Shown one piece after another: positions 18,715-27,642 of a stretch of 64,000 bases of DNA. The position numbers and the translations under genes were made by a program. The stretch covers positions 1 to 64,000 of the forward strand of contig JACJOC010000052.1 in NCBI GenBank assembly GCA_014695345.1. The letters run 5' to 3'. Every line of letters starts with the position of its first letter. The first letter of the stretch is position 1. A model generated the notes under the pieces. That model was given only the letters and a program-made list of their open reading frames with translations, was not told the DNA's origin and did not search any database. Source of the DNA: Cyanobacteria bacterium FACHB-471 (lineage in GTDB: Bacteria > Cyanobacteriota > Cyanobacteriia > Elainellales > Elainellaceae).

Positions 18715-18805
18715 CTAGTAGCGCTTTTCTATCCAAATTAAAGCGTCCTGCTCAGAGTCAAAGTAATGATGCTTAGTAGTTGTTGGATCGTAGATTTCAA
18801 GTACT
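18715..18805 (-). pseudogene. C-terminal gene fragment
   Basis: About 30 codons of protein-like sequence (EIYDPTTTKHHYFDSEQ, then aromatic IEKRY and stop) whose upstream part has been lost; the frame runs into a dispersed repeat, then a stop. Short hydrophilic ends of this type occur on small cyanobacterial hypothetical proteins. Family not recognised. Confidence 0.45.
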
Positions 18806-18837
18806 GTAGGTTGGGTGAAGCAAAGCGTAACCCAACA
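18806..18837 (-). repeat. 32-bp tgttgggtta repeat, copy 1
   Basis: Identical in reverse complement to 57330-57361. Contains gttgggt and acccaac arms, so it is itself palindromic. Confidence 0.8.
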
Positions 18838-19037
18838 GAACCCATGCGATTGCGCTTCTGGGTAATAAATTCAACCTCTCAAACGTTCTCATAGATACAA
18901 TCTAGAGCAACATTGCAATTTGATTGGCATGAAAAAGTCAGAAAAGGTTAGAAGATGCAATCGTTGATACAGATTTTTTTGAAGGTAGGGCGATCGCACT
19001 TTATCTTCCGATCCGCTTATACCTCTGCACTGCAATA

Positions 19038-19217
19038 CAATGCTTCTGTAGCGACAACATTAGCAATGTGATGGCTAACAATGCTTCTGCATCGACGACA
19101 TTAGCAATGTAATAACTAACAATGCTTCTGTAGCGCATCACAATGCTTTTGTAATGACTAACAATGCTTCTGTAGCGACAACATTAACAATGTAACGGCT
19201 AACAATGCTTCTGCATC
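19038..19217. repeat. 41-bp/21-bp tandem repeat array
   Basis: The motif caatgcttctg recurs at 19038, 19079, 19120, 19141, 19162 and 19203, giving spacings of 41, 41, 21, 21 and 41 bases. A full unit contains the short palindrome acattagcaatgt and a ggctaac end. The array ends 20 bases before the stop codon of the 59-residue gene. Confidence 0.9.
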
Positions 19218-19236
19218 TCGATACAGTCCCGCTGTA

Positions 19237-19416
19237 TCAGCTTTCAGTGACATGAGATTTGACTTGTTGTTCAGATTGTTTTTGAGTTTGCTGTGTGTGA
19301 GATTGCTGAGTTAAAGGATTGGCTGTAGCAGCTACGGCAAATTGACTGAGATCAAAGATGAGTGAATCCTGACGAGGACGGGAATACCGTGCTGCGATCG
19401 CACATAGTTTGCACAT
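19237..19416 (-). CDS. Small 59-residue protein of unknown function
   Basis: An open frame of 59 codons from the ATG at 19416 to TGA at 19237-19239, too short to appear in routine gene lists. It is preceded by TTTGGAGGACTACTTTT, a full Shine-Dalgarno about eight bases before the start. The N-terminus is MCKLCAIAARYSRPRQDS (two Cys, basic), the middle is hydrophobic (FDLSQFAVAATANPL), and the end is Gln/Ser/Thr-rich (TQQTQKQSEQQVKSHV). The methyltransferase gene lies 151 bases upstream on the same strand. No known family recognised; it could be a peptide substrate or a small regulator, but nothing in the sequence proves this. Confidence 0.6.
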   Translation of the reverse strand: MCKLCAIAARYSRPRQDSLIFDLSQFAVAATANPLTQQSHTQQTQKQSEQQVKSHVTES

Positions 19417-19567
19417 AAAAGTAGTCCTCCAAACTTATATCTGAACAGGAGCGGTCATTAACAAGATGTCGCCCGTGTGATGAATCAGGGGATGGGGAAC
19501 AACTTTGGTGCGATCGATCTCCTGAAAATAGTTTTCTCTGGTGTCACGCTAGTTTTCATATCATGCC

Positions 19568-20653
19568 TCACTTGCGAATAATGTAATAGTCATTCTGGAA
19601 ATCGTGTGCTAGTCGTTTAATTTCGACCTGCTTAAACCCAGCATTGGCAAGCAGTTCTAGTGCTTTTTCTTGTCCCCACATTGCCCCTAACCCCATGCCA
19701 CCATAGGCAAGGGAAACACTCATGCAGTGCATACAGGAAATGGTATAGAGCAGTGGTGCAACAGGATGCTCCAGGTTGCCGCTCACATCGGTTGTGGCAT
19801 GAATATCTTGCATCAGGTAAACACCATCAGGACGTAACGCACTGTGAATGTTCTTTAATACAACATCGGGTTTAGCCTGATCGTGAACAGCGTCAAAGGT
19901 GGTAATGAAATCGTAGCGATCGCTCTCCGCTAAAGTCGCTGCATCTTTTACCTGAAACTGGATGTTGTGAAGTTTCCGTCGTTGGGCCTCATGATTGGCA
20001 TTGGCGATCGCTTCTGCTGAAAAGTCATAACCTGTAAATCGGCTATTTGGAAAAGCCTCTGCTAACTTGGTGAGTGCCCGTCCGCTGCCGCAACCTACAT
20101 CTAATACATCAATACCCTGTTGCAAAGCTTCTATGAGTCCAGGAATCAGGGGTAACACATGGTCAAACAGTGCAGATACAGTCGTTTGCCCGCTATCTTC
20201 TGCCATTACTGCATGGAAGCGCTTGAATTCTGAGTAGGGAACACCACCACCTTTGTAGAAACAGTCAACAATCTGATCTTCTACCGTCCCTAAGAGTGAA
20301 ATGTATTGAGCAAAGGGAGCAATGTTATCGGAAGCGGCTGCTCGGGTTAGAAAAGCGGCGTGTTCTGCGGGCAAAGTGTAGGTTTTGGCAATCGGGTCGT
20401 AGTCTACTAAACGACCTGTAACCATTGTACCGAGCCATTCCCGCACGTAGCGTTCGTGAAGTCCGGCAGCATCAGCAATTTGTTGACTGGTGGAGGGCGG
20501 CAGTTCTGCCATTGTGTCAAATAGCTCGGTGCGGTGTCCGATTGAAGTCATCAGGGCAATCGCGCCGCTGTTGAGAATGCCTAACAAGCGATCGGCAAAA
20601 GCTTCAGCTTTGGTTGTGTCAAAGGTTTGAGTCGAAAAAGTTTGAGTCGTCAT
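19568..20653 (-). CDS. Class I SAM-dependent methyltransferase with winged-helix N-domain
   Basis: A 361-residue enzyme. The first half (residues about 12-150) is a dimerisation/winged-helix domain (LPPSTSQQIADAAGLHERYVREWL), as in Rv2258c-like and O-methyltransferase-like proteins. The Rossmann domain has IDVLDVGCGSGRALTKLAEAF (motif I, glycine-rich), ANHEAQRRKLHNIQFQVKDA and DFITTFDAVHDQAKP (motif IV), ending in a LRPDGVYLMQDIHA strand. The start at 20653 is supported by GAGGAA seven bases before the ATG; the frame is open to a TTG at 20674. Substrate unknown. It precedes a 59-residue peptide gene on the same strand. Confidence 0.85.
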   Translation of the reverse strand: MTTQTFSTQTFDTTKAEAFADRLLGILNSGAIALMTSIGHRTELFDTMAELPPSTSQQIADAAGLHERYVREWLGTMVTGRLVDYDPIAKTYTLPAEHAAFLTRAAASDNIAPFAQYISLLGTVEDQIVDCFYKGGGVPYSEFKRFHAVMAEDSGQTTVSALFDHVLPLIPGLIEALQQGIDVLDVGCGSGRALTKLAEAFPNSRFTGYDFSAEAIANANHEAQRRKLHNIQFQVKDAATLAESDRYDFITTFDAVHDQAKPDVVLKNIHSALRPDGVYLMQDIHATTDVSGNLEHPVAPLLYTISCMHCMSVSLAYGGMGLGAMWGQEKALELLANAGFKQVEIKRLAHDFQNDYYIIRK

Positions 20654-20832
20654 GGTCGATTCCTCGGCTAACAATTCTTGATGCGGCTTTGCATCTGAAT
20701 TTAAGTTAGCGATCGCAGCGTTCCTAAACCGTTCCTGCTTCGAAAGGCTTCACTAGAAGCAACCGCAATTGCCTAGACTAGAAATGATTAACATCTAAAC
20801 TAGAGTAACCCCTGGAAAATTGTATTTTACTT

Positions 20833-21192
20833 ATGGCTATCAATCCCGATCTCGTTCAGCCTCAATGGCCTTCTCATTTGAGAGTCACAATTCTTGTGGA
20901 ATCTCTGATATCGGGGAAAGTAGCCGCCTCTATTTTTGAATTTCCGACCTGTCGAGTTGAAGCAGATACTAAAGAAATCGCGATTGCTCAACTACAGTCC
21001 AACTTTTTAGAGCAACTTCAGCACACTGAGGCTATTCCTTGGAATGTGCCAATTCCTAGTACAGAACCCACTTGGGCGCAGTTTGTGGGTATCTTTCAAA
21101 ACGATCTGGATTTTCAAGCAATTATGGAGACAATTCGCGCTGAGCGGCTTTCGGAGGATGACTCTGAAGTTGATCCTGCTTACTATCAGTAA
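20833..21192 (+). CDS. Putative antitoxin partner of VapC-type toxin
   Basis: A 119-residue acidic protein placed 11 bases before a PIN-domain gene, the usual layout of an antitoxin. It has a beta-rich first half (SHLRVTILVESLISGKVAA) and an acidic C-terminus (AERLSEDDSEVDPAYYQ), as antitoxin tails that neutralise a toxin often have. No DNA-binding motif is obvious. It is a cyanobacterium-type family that I cannot name. The antitoxin role is inferred from position. Confidence 0.6.
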   Translation: MAINPDLVQPQWPSHLRVTILVESLISGKVAASIFEFPTCRVEADTKEIAIAQLQSNFLEQLQHTEAIPWNVPIPSTEPTWAQFVGIFQNDLDFQAIMETIRAERLSEDDSEVDPAYYQ

Positions 21193-21203
21193 AGGCGGTC
21201 TCC

Positions 21204-21632
21204 ATGGCTCGATACATTTTGGATACCGACCATATTTCACTCATCCTTTGCAATCACCCTCAAATTACTGCGATCGCTGCTCAAGAACAAATTGCCATAA
21301 CAGTTATCACAGTTCAAGAGCTCTTCAATGGCTGGGTTGTGAGAATTAACGATCCGTTCCAGATCAACAATTTACCTGCACTCTACTCAAAACTTTGGAC
21401 AACCGTGAGGTATTTTCAAACCGTTGAGGTATTGAACTTTACAACAGCAGCGGATAATTGTCTCAAACACCTCCTGAAAGAGAATCCTCCCCTGCGGAAA
21501 AACCGTCTGCAAAAAGATGTACGGATTGCAGCCATTGCACTATCTTTGAATGCTACAGTCGTTACTCGTAACCAACGGGATTTTGGACAGGTACCTGCAA
21601 TTAAGCTTGCCGACTGGACACAGTCAGATTGA
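21204..21632 (+). CDS. vapC: PIN-domain toxin, VapC family
   Basis: A 142-residue ribonuclease toxin of the PIN domain. The acidic metal-binding residues are present: Asp7 (ILDTDHIS), Glu39 (TVQELFNG), Asp105 (QKDVRIAAIAL) and Asp126 (RNQRDFG). RNase activity on tRNA or mRNA is known for the family; the target here is not known. The ATG follows the antitoxin stop by 11 bases, so the two genes form an operon. The pair looks intact, in contrast to the broken pair at 54.9-55.7 kb. Confidence 0.9.
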   Translation: MARYILDTDHISLILCNHPQITAIAAQEQIAITVITVQELFNGWVVRINDPFQINNLPALYSKLWTTVRYFQTVEVLNFTTAADNCLKHLLKENPPLRKNRLQKDVRIAAIALSLNATVVTRNQRDFGQVPAIKLADWTQSD

Positions 21633-21775
21633 AGCATTCCAGAGCTGTAGACGTGTTCAGTACCATTCTCCTTACGGCTTTAAGACTTCAGCAAACCAAG
21701 TGCGATCGCCAGAAATTCCTAATTTGTCAGCTACTGTCTGAATTGAACCGATGTCAGATGCATTGAGTTCATAAA

Positions 21776-22197
21776 TTACTCTGGTGCGATCGCGTGATAG
21801 ATAAGATTGCAGCCATTCAATTCCATATTCTGCACAGTAGTGTCACCACAATAGGATAATGCTGCGATCGCATCACTTGCCCCCAGTTCTGCCATTGCCA
21901 GGTAGGTCAAACAGTTGCATTCGCGCCAGTGGTCTTGCTCAACTTGTGCCTGTCGCCATGCTTGCTGTAGCCAGGTTCGTGCCATCTCATAGCGACCATT
22001 GTGGAGATGCGAGCCTGAGCATCGGTTGAGTCTGTCCACAGATAAAAAGCAATGCGCTGACGTGACTGAGGCGTATGATGATGCAAAATTAGGTACGCCA
22101 ACAAGGCTTGCGATCGCCCCGTAGTTATACCTGCTAAAGGCTGATCATCACAAGTTAAGGAGAATTCTCCCAGAAGCTTGGCTTGCAAGAGAGACAT
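21776..22197 (-). pseudogene. Remnant of BTAD/SARP-type regulator fused out of frame
   Basis: From the ATG at 22197 the first ~60 residues (LLGEFSLTCDDQPLAG, SQALLAYLILHHHTPQSRQR, AFYLWTDSTDAQAR) are the N-terminus of a bacterial transcriptional activator domain protein. Just after TDAQAR, at about 22018, the sequence jumps to HNGRYEMARTWLQQAWRQAQ, the TPR-type C-terminal part of such large regulators, but in another frame. An internal deletion has therefore removed the central ATPase part. The remnant ends with ECNCLTYLAMAELG and a late stop. It starts 13 bases after the truncated peptidase pseudogene. Confidence 0.8.
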
Positions 22198-22209
22198 ACT
22201 ATTCTTTTG

Positions 22210-25200
22210 CTACCTAGAAGGTTGCAGTCTTAGTATTGACGATAGTACTCTAACAGGCATAATTCGAGCATTGTAGGCTACTCCAGTTACGCCAAACGTA
22301 TTGTTTTCGCCCGAAATGGTTCCAGCGACGTGCGTTCCATGCCCATCCTCATCCGTTGGATTGTTATCACGACCAATAAAGTCCCATCCTCGAACATCAT
22401 CGATGTAACCATTCCGATCATCGTCAATGCCGTTACAAGCAACTTCACCTGCATTGACCCACACGTTGTCGTTCAAGTCAGTATGACCGTAGTCAACTCC
22501 AGTATCAATCACAGCAACGACAACGTCTCCGCCCGTATAGCCCCGTGCCCATACTTCAGGGGCATTCACCAGATCATTGCCCCAATTATTTCCTCCCAAA
22601 TTGGTGACATCGGAGAGAGGTGCTTGCCCAACTGCCCTAGCAACTGCTGCCGCAGCGTTAACTAGCCCATAACCATAGATCGGATTGAACACACTGGTCG
22701 TTGGTGTTCCAGAGAGAAGTAAATCATAGTTGGTATTGCTATTGTTGAAGGGATAGATGCGAACATAGTAAGTTCCTGCGTTGAGTTGCCGATCGATCAG
22801 TTCAGGGCTGCTTCCACTTAGCGTTGAGCTTTGGACTACTTCACCAACACTGTTCAACAATTCCACATCAGCATCAGCTGTCAGTCCATTCAAAACCAGT
22901 CTAAAGTTACTGCTCTGTTCCAAGTTAAACAGGTAGTAATCATCTGTATCACTGGTGCCAACAAAATCTCGGAATAAACGACTGCTGCTTAAGGTGCCAA
23001 GGTTACGGGCACTTCCTAAAGTATTGCCTGCTCCATCGAGTTGAGTTGCTGCCGCCGCGACAAGCGACAAATTATAATTCGTGTTGCCGCTGTAGGGATA
23101 CACTCTCAAATAGTACGTGCTGGCGTTTAAAGTGCGGTTAATGGATTCAGGCAGCGAACCTTCTGCATAAGAGCCTTGAATAATTTCGCCACTGCTGTCG
23201 AGCAACTGCACGTCGGCATCAACGCTCAATCTATTGAGGGTTAGTCTAAAATCGCTAGTCCGGTTCAAGCTAAAGCGGTAATAGTCATTGGTGTCAATTC
23301 TCCCAACAAAGTCTTGGAAAGAACGATTGCCGTTGAGAACACCCAGGTTACGAGCAGCAGCAAGACTGTTACCTGCGCCGTCTACAGGCGCTGCTGTGGC
23401 TGAAAGAGCCAGGTTGTAGTTGGTGTTGCCGCTATAGGGGTAAACCCGCACATAGTAAACACCTGTGTTTAACACACTTCTAATAGATTCAGAAGTTGCC
23501 CCACTCGCGGTTGAGCTTTGAATCACTCCGCCATTGCGATTAAGCAGTTGTACATCAGCATCAGCATTTAGCCCATTTAAAGTCAGGCTAAAATTACTGT
23601 TTCGCGCCAGAGCAACACGATAGTAGTCATTTGGGTCGTTACTGCCGACAAAATCTCGAAAGGTGCGCCTCCTATTAAGAATACCTGCGTTACGGGCAGT
23701 GCCCAACGTATTACCTGCGCCATCAGGTGTTCTGACAACTGGAGTAGCCGAAAGAGACGGGTTGTAATTGGTATCACTACTATTGTAAGGATAGACTCGC
23801 ACATAATAGATTCTGGCACTTAGAGTCCGATTAATCGATTCAGCAGTTGAGCTACCTGCTGTTGAACTTTGAACTACTCCACCAGCTCTGTTTAGCAACT
23901 GTACGTCAGCATCAGCAGAAAGCCCGCTCAGAGACAATCTGACATTGCTGGTGTTTCTTACACTAAAGCGGTAGTAATCAAACGTATCGGTGCTGCCGAC
24001 AAAATCTTGAAAGGCAAAACTGCCCCTGAACATACCTAGATTACGAGCAGCACCCAGCCGGTTTCCAACTCTGTCCGGAGGAATGGCTGTCAAACTTAAG
24101 TCGTAATTAGTCTCACTAGGATTGTAAGGATAAACTCGCACGTAGTAGATTCCAGCATTCAAAGTTAAATTAATGGACTCAGCAGTTGAGCCACTTGCCG
24201 TTGAGCTTTGAATGAGTTCACCACTACTGTTCAATAATTCCACATCAGCATCGGCAGACAGATCACTGAGAGCCAATCTAAAAGTACTGGTGTTAGTAAC
24301 GCTGAAGCGGTAATAGTCGTTTGTATCAGCATTGCCGACAAAATCTTGAAAAGAGACGTTGCCTCTGAGTATGCCTATGTTTCGTGCGGTGCTGAGTGTG
24401 TTTCCAGCTTCGTCGAGACGATTGGCTGTCAAGCTCAAGGTGTAGTTGGTATCACCGCTGTATGGATATACACCGCACGTAATAAGTTCCGGCATCCAAC
24501 TGACAGCTCATACTTTCCGCGTCCGAGCCAGCATTAGTTGAGCTTAGAATGAGTTCGCCATTGCTGTTGAGCAGTTGTACATCAGCATCAGAACTTAGTC
24601 CATTTAGGCTTAAACTAAAGTCACTGGTGTCATTGACATTGAACTGGTAGTAGTCGTCTGTATCGGCGCTACCGACAAAATTGTTGAACGTGCGAGTACC
24701 AACTAGCGTACCTAAATTTTGTGCCTCAGCCAGGGTGTTGTCTTGTTCGACGGCGATCGCTTCTCCATCTAAAACAACCACCCCAAAATCATCTTCAGCC
24801 CGAATTCGCACCAGTTCAGAGCCACTAATCGAATCACCTAATACAACCTTCCTGAATAACTCACCTTCGTCTCCACGAGTATCTCTATCAGGATTCAACA
24901 GCGTATCAATGTGATGCCCAATTTCTTCAATTAAGACCCCTACATTGCCCGTTAGGGAATCTGAATCCAGCAGAAATTTGGAAAGATAAATTTGCTGGCG
25001 ATCGCTAGAATAAGCCCCTCTTGCACCATTCATTCCCTCATCGTCCAATACTTGAATTTGAGGCAAGTCAAACTGACCTAATGATCCTCCAGCAATCAAG
25101 GTTTGTGCTGCTTCAGGATGGGTAATGTCAAACACATTCTGTAGCCGTTCAAAAGCAGTAGGTGAAGCAAAAAACTGCTGCAACTGATGTTGAACATCTT

Positions 25201-25306
25201 TTAGAGCGAAGGAAAGCAAATCTGAGGTCTCTAACCCATCTAAAGAAAATCCAGAAGCTAAGTTACGGGAAGAAAGGCTTAAGCTAGAGGCGATCGGAGT
25301 GTGCAT
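22210..25306 (-). pseudogene. Frameshifted, truncated subtilisin-like (S8) protein with six PPC repeats
   Basis: Two minus-strand frames, 24452-25306 and 22210-24495, together read as one protein. The first starts MHTPIASSLSLSSRN and contains a metalloprotease-like helix (VLIEEIGHHID, degenerate HExxH), then PPC (bacterial pre-peptidase C-terminal) repeat 1. A +1 shift near 24470-24480 separates YYVR from VYPYSGDTNY. Five more PPC repeats of about 110-120 residues follow (FQDFVG...DTNDYY pattern). The final part is an S8 domain with VIDTGVD (Asp) and DGHGTHVAG (His), but it stops after IMPVRVL plus ten unrelated residues, so the catalytic Ser is missing. Both lesions make it non-functional unless the frameshift is an error. 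Confidence 0.85.
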
Positions 25307-26630
25307 CAGGGGAATCTCTCAGGTGAAGCAAATTGATTAGAAGGGAGGTTGTTTGGGCATTGCTGATCTGACATATGAATTTCGTAGGGGCATGGCTATG
25401 CCATGCCCCTACAGAGGGAATTGAGATCCGTGAATCATACCCGCATTCAACAACGCCTTTATTTGAAGCAAATCTCTGTAGCTGGATGTCTTAAAGAACG
25501 TTTGTTTTCAAGGTGTCTTGTTAAGCAGAATTGAAGACCCTATCTGCTAAAGCCATCACGTAGGGACACTCCAAAGCATTTCCAGGTTTCACCTGGAAAC
25601 AGGTACAGAACTATTGAGGTTGAATAACACTTCTTACCTCAGTGCAGTGGAGGAAAAGGCTTGACGGAGTGAGGAGTACTCGATGTAGAGATTCTACAGG
25701 TCAATACTCGATCGCTAAGAATTGCTCAGATTGACTGCCTGACCAGGCTTCTGTTGAAAGCTCTTAAGTTAGAACAGATTGACTTTTAGGATAAGTAGCA
25801 GTTCGAAGATTGCTTGTATCCCTGCTAGCCGTAAGCATTTGTCACTCCTCAGTAGAATTTGCACTCCAGGTACCTCAATAAATGAGAGGTTCGCGAACTA
25901 GCGTTCAGCGTTATGCTTCAACCTTGAATCTTTGTTCTACTCCCTATTTCAGGTCTTATGTAAAAAATCACATCAAACAGCATCCCGAACTAGCCGAAAC
26001 TCTTTGGCATAAACAGTTCAGAGCCTCTAGTCAGGGATTAGGAATTATGTGATCGAGCAGAAAACAGCCAGTAGTTTGCTGTCGCAAGCTCACCTAGTAT
26101 GTTTTTTCCGCTAGCGCTTAGTGTAGGAGATTAAGCGACTTTTGTCAGTATATTTATCTAGAATTTTCTGGAAGATATTCTTTTTGTTACGCAGGAAAGT
26201 TCGTGAGCGCTGCTTTAAGTTTCCATTTTCTCCAATTTGGGAGGGGCGATCGCCCTCTTCATAACTGTTTCAACTGAGTATTTCCCAAATTCAAAAAGCT
26301 ACTTGAACTGATTCTCCCAAGAGGCTACATCACCGGGCTAGGTATCTCGTTCTCTAGCGATGTCGTCTCAAGCATTGTCGCCTCAACCTATCCCGCAACA
26401 CAATTGTGGGTGAATGTGGATAAAACTCTTATCTTTAGAATCCTGGTTCGGTGCTTTGGTGGTACTGAGATAAGAAATGATCCTGAAAATAGCTCAAGGA
26501 CGTAGCAAGTTCAAAAAAGCGAAGGTGAACCAAGGCTTCAATTGCTACGTCCCTATTGAGGTTAGTTTCTGGTCTCTAGCCAGCTTCTAGTATCTACAAC
26601 GCTTGCGTTAGTTGAAATTCTGCGTTGAAT
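25307..26630. other. Long intergenic stretch
   Basis: About 1.3 kb without a supportable gene. It holds a perfect palindrome at 25384-25412, an inverted repeat at 25579-25599 (tttccaggtttcacctggaaa) and a HIP1-type site near 26250. The Mn-catalase gene ends at its right edge. No tRNA or recognisable regulatory RNA was seen. Confidence 0.55.
25384..25412. repeat. Palindromic repeat gtaggggcatgg...ccatgcccctac
   Basis: Perfect 12-bp arms around ctatg. The same GTAGGGG...CCCCTAC layout is seen at 49822-49886. Confidence 0.75.
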
Positions 26631-27323
26631 CTAGGCTTTACTGTGTGTAGCGGGGTCGGCAACGTACTTGAAGTTTTCATCAGAATTCCAGGGCCCACGC
26701 TCATCCTTCCCACCATTGGATGACAAATTGAAGTAAAGATCGACGGTTTCGTCGGGTTGGATATTGCCAAAGAATGGATCATCCAATTTACCCAACGAGT
26801 CTAGTGCTTTCATGAACATCTTTGTGTGAGAAATTTCCCGCGTCAGCAGATGGACTAGTGTTTGTTTGGTTCCCTCATCCGTTGCTAGTTTGATTAGTTC
26901 TTCGTAAGTCTGACGGGCTCCAGCTTCTGCAGCAATGTTTGCTCTCAGATCACGAACAACGTCACCGCCTTCGTTCAAATAGCTTGCCGTCCACGCGCTC
27001 CCCTGACTGTCTAGAAAGTGAGGACCCACACCCCGCACAGCAAACAGCGTACTTTTAAAAGCATCTGTTTGGTCCACATTTTTGGTATGTCCTTCGATCA
27101 GTTTGCCCACCATTTCAAGATGACTAAATTCTTCGATCGCAATATCTTGCAGCATGTCACGTATACCTGCATTCTCAACATGGAATGACTGCACCCAATA
27201 TTGTAATGCTGCAGATAGTTCTCCCGTGGCACCCCCAAACTGCTCTAATAGAAGCTGAGCATATCGAGGATTTGCTTCCTTGATGTCAACGTTATGGATA
27301 AGTTCTTTTTTATGAAAAAACAT
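26631..27323 (-). CDS. Manganese catalase
   Basis: Converts hydrogen peroxide to water and oxygen with a dimanganese centre. The 230-residue four-helix-bundle protein has Glu35 (GATGELSAAL), EEFSHLE (Glu65 and His68) and, in the second half, AAEAGARQTYEEL and REISHTKMF, the usual Glu/His metal ligands. Length matches short cyanobacterial Mn-catalases. The ATG at 27323 is preceded by AGAGGAG at a good distance. It is monocistronic by position and would complement heme catalase in peroxide defence. Confidence 0.95.
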   Translation of the reverse strand: MFFHKKELIHNVDIKEANPRYAQLLLEQFGGATGELSAALQYWVQSFHVENAGIRDMLQDIAIEEFSHLEMVGKLIEGHTKNVDQTDAFKSTLFAVRGVGPHFLDSQGSAWTASYLNEGGDVVRDLRANIAAEAGARQTYEELIKLATDEGTKQTLVHLLTREISHTKMFMKALDSLGKLDDPFFGNIQPDETVDLYFNLSSNGGKDERGPWNSDENFKYVADPATHSKA

Positions 27324-27642
27324 GATTCTCCTCTGTGTACAAATTGAGAACTAAACTATCTTTAACGTGTTACAAAACGATTTTTACTCGCTTCCTCACG
27401 ATAGAGGGATGTATTTGACAAATCATGCTCCTACAGGTTGAGATAGGGCATCTAAAGTAGGACAAATGAGTTTATCTCAAGCGATTGTGCAGAAAACCTT
27501 CTCAAGTTCTGCAATAGTCAACTCTCTTTTGGGCTATAGAGCAGCCCAAAAGCTTAATATTCTTTGCACGAATGACTCAATACAGCACAGCAGCTTTTCT
27601 GAAGCCGCAGGACTAATGCTTGCAAGGACTGCTGTAATGATT
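27324..27642. other. Intergenic spacer upstream of Mn-catalase
   Basis: Holds the catalase promoter region on the minus strand. A 65-codon plus-strand frame at 27466-27663 overlaps the end of the acyltransferase gene and has no ribosome binding site; I do not call it. Confidence 0.5.

Larger units (their letters stand above)
18628..19037. other. Spacer with gene remnant and a 32-bp repeat
   Basis: Minus strand at 18715-18805 reads as a fragment ending LEIYDPTTTKHHYFDSEQDA then LIWIEKRY and a TAG stop; no start codon is available because a TGA and a repeat truncate it. The repeat 18806-18837 (gtaggttgggtgaagcaaag plus cgtaacccaaca) is exactly complementary to a copy at 57330-57361. Confidence 0.6.

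Noticed and set aside
19038-19217. Could be a CRISPR array
   Set aside because: Unit lengths 41 and 21 have no separate unique spacers; the repeats are directly joined and variable. No cas genes are in the window.
24452-24495. Programmed ribosomal frameshift in the S8 gene
   Set aside because: No slippery heptamer or stimulatory structure is evident, and the gene is also truncated at the other end, so decay or sequencing error is simpler.
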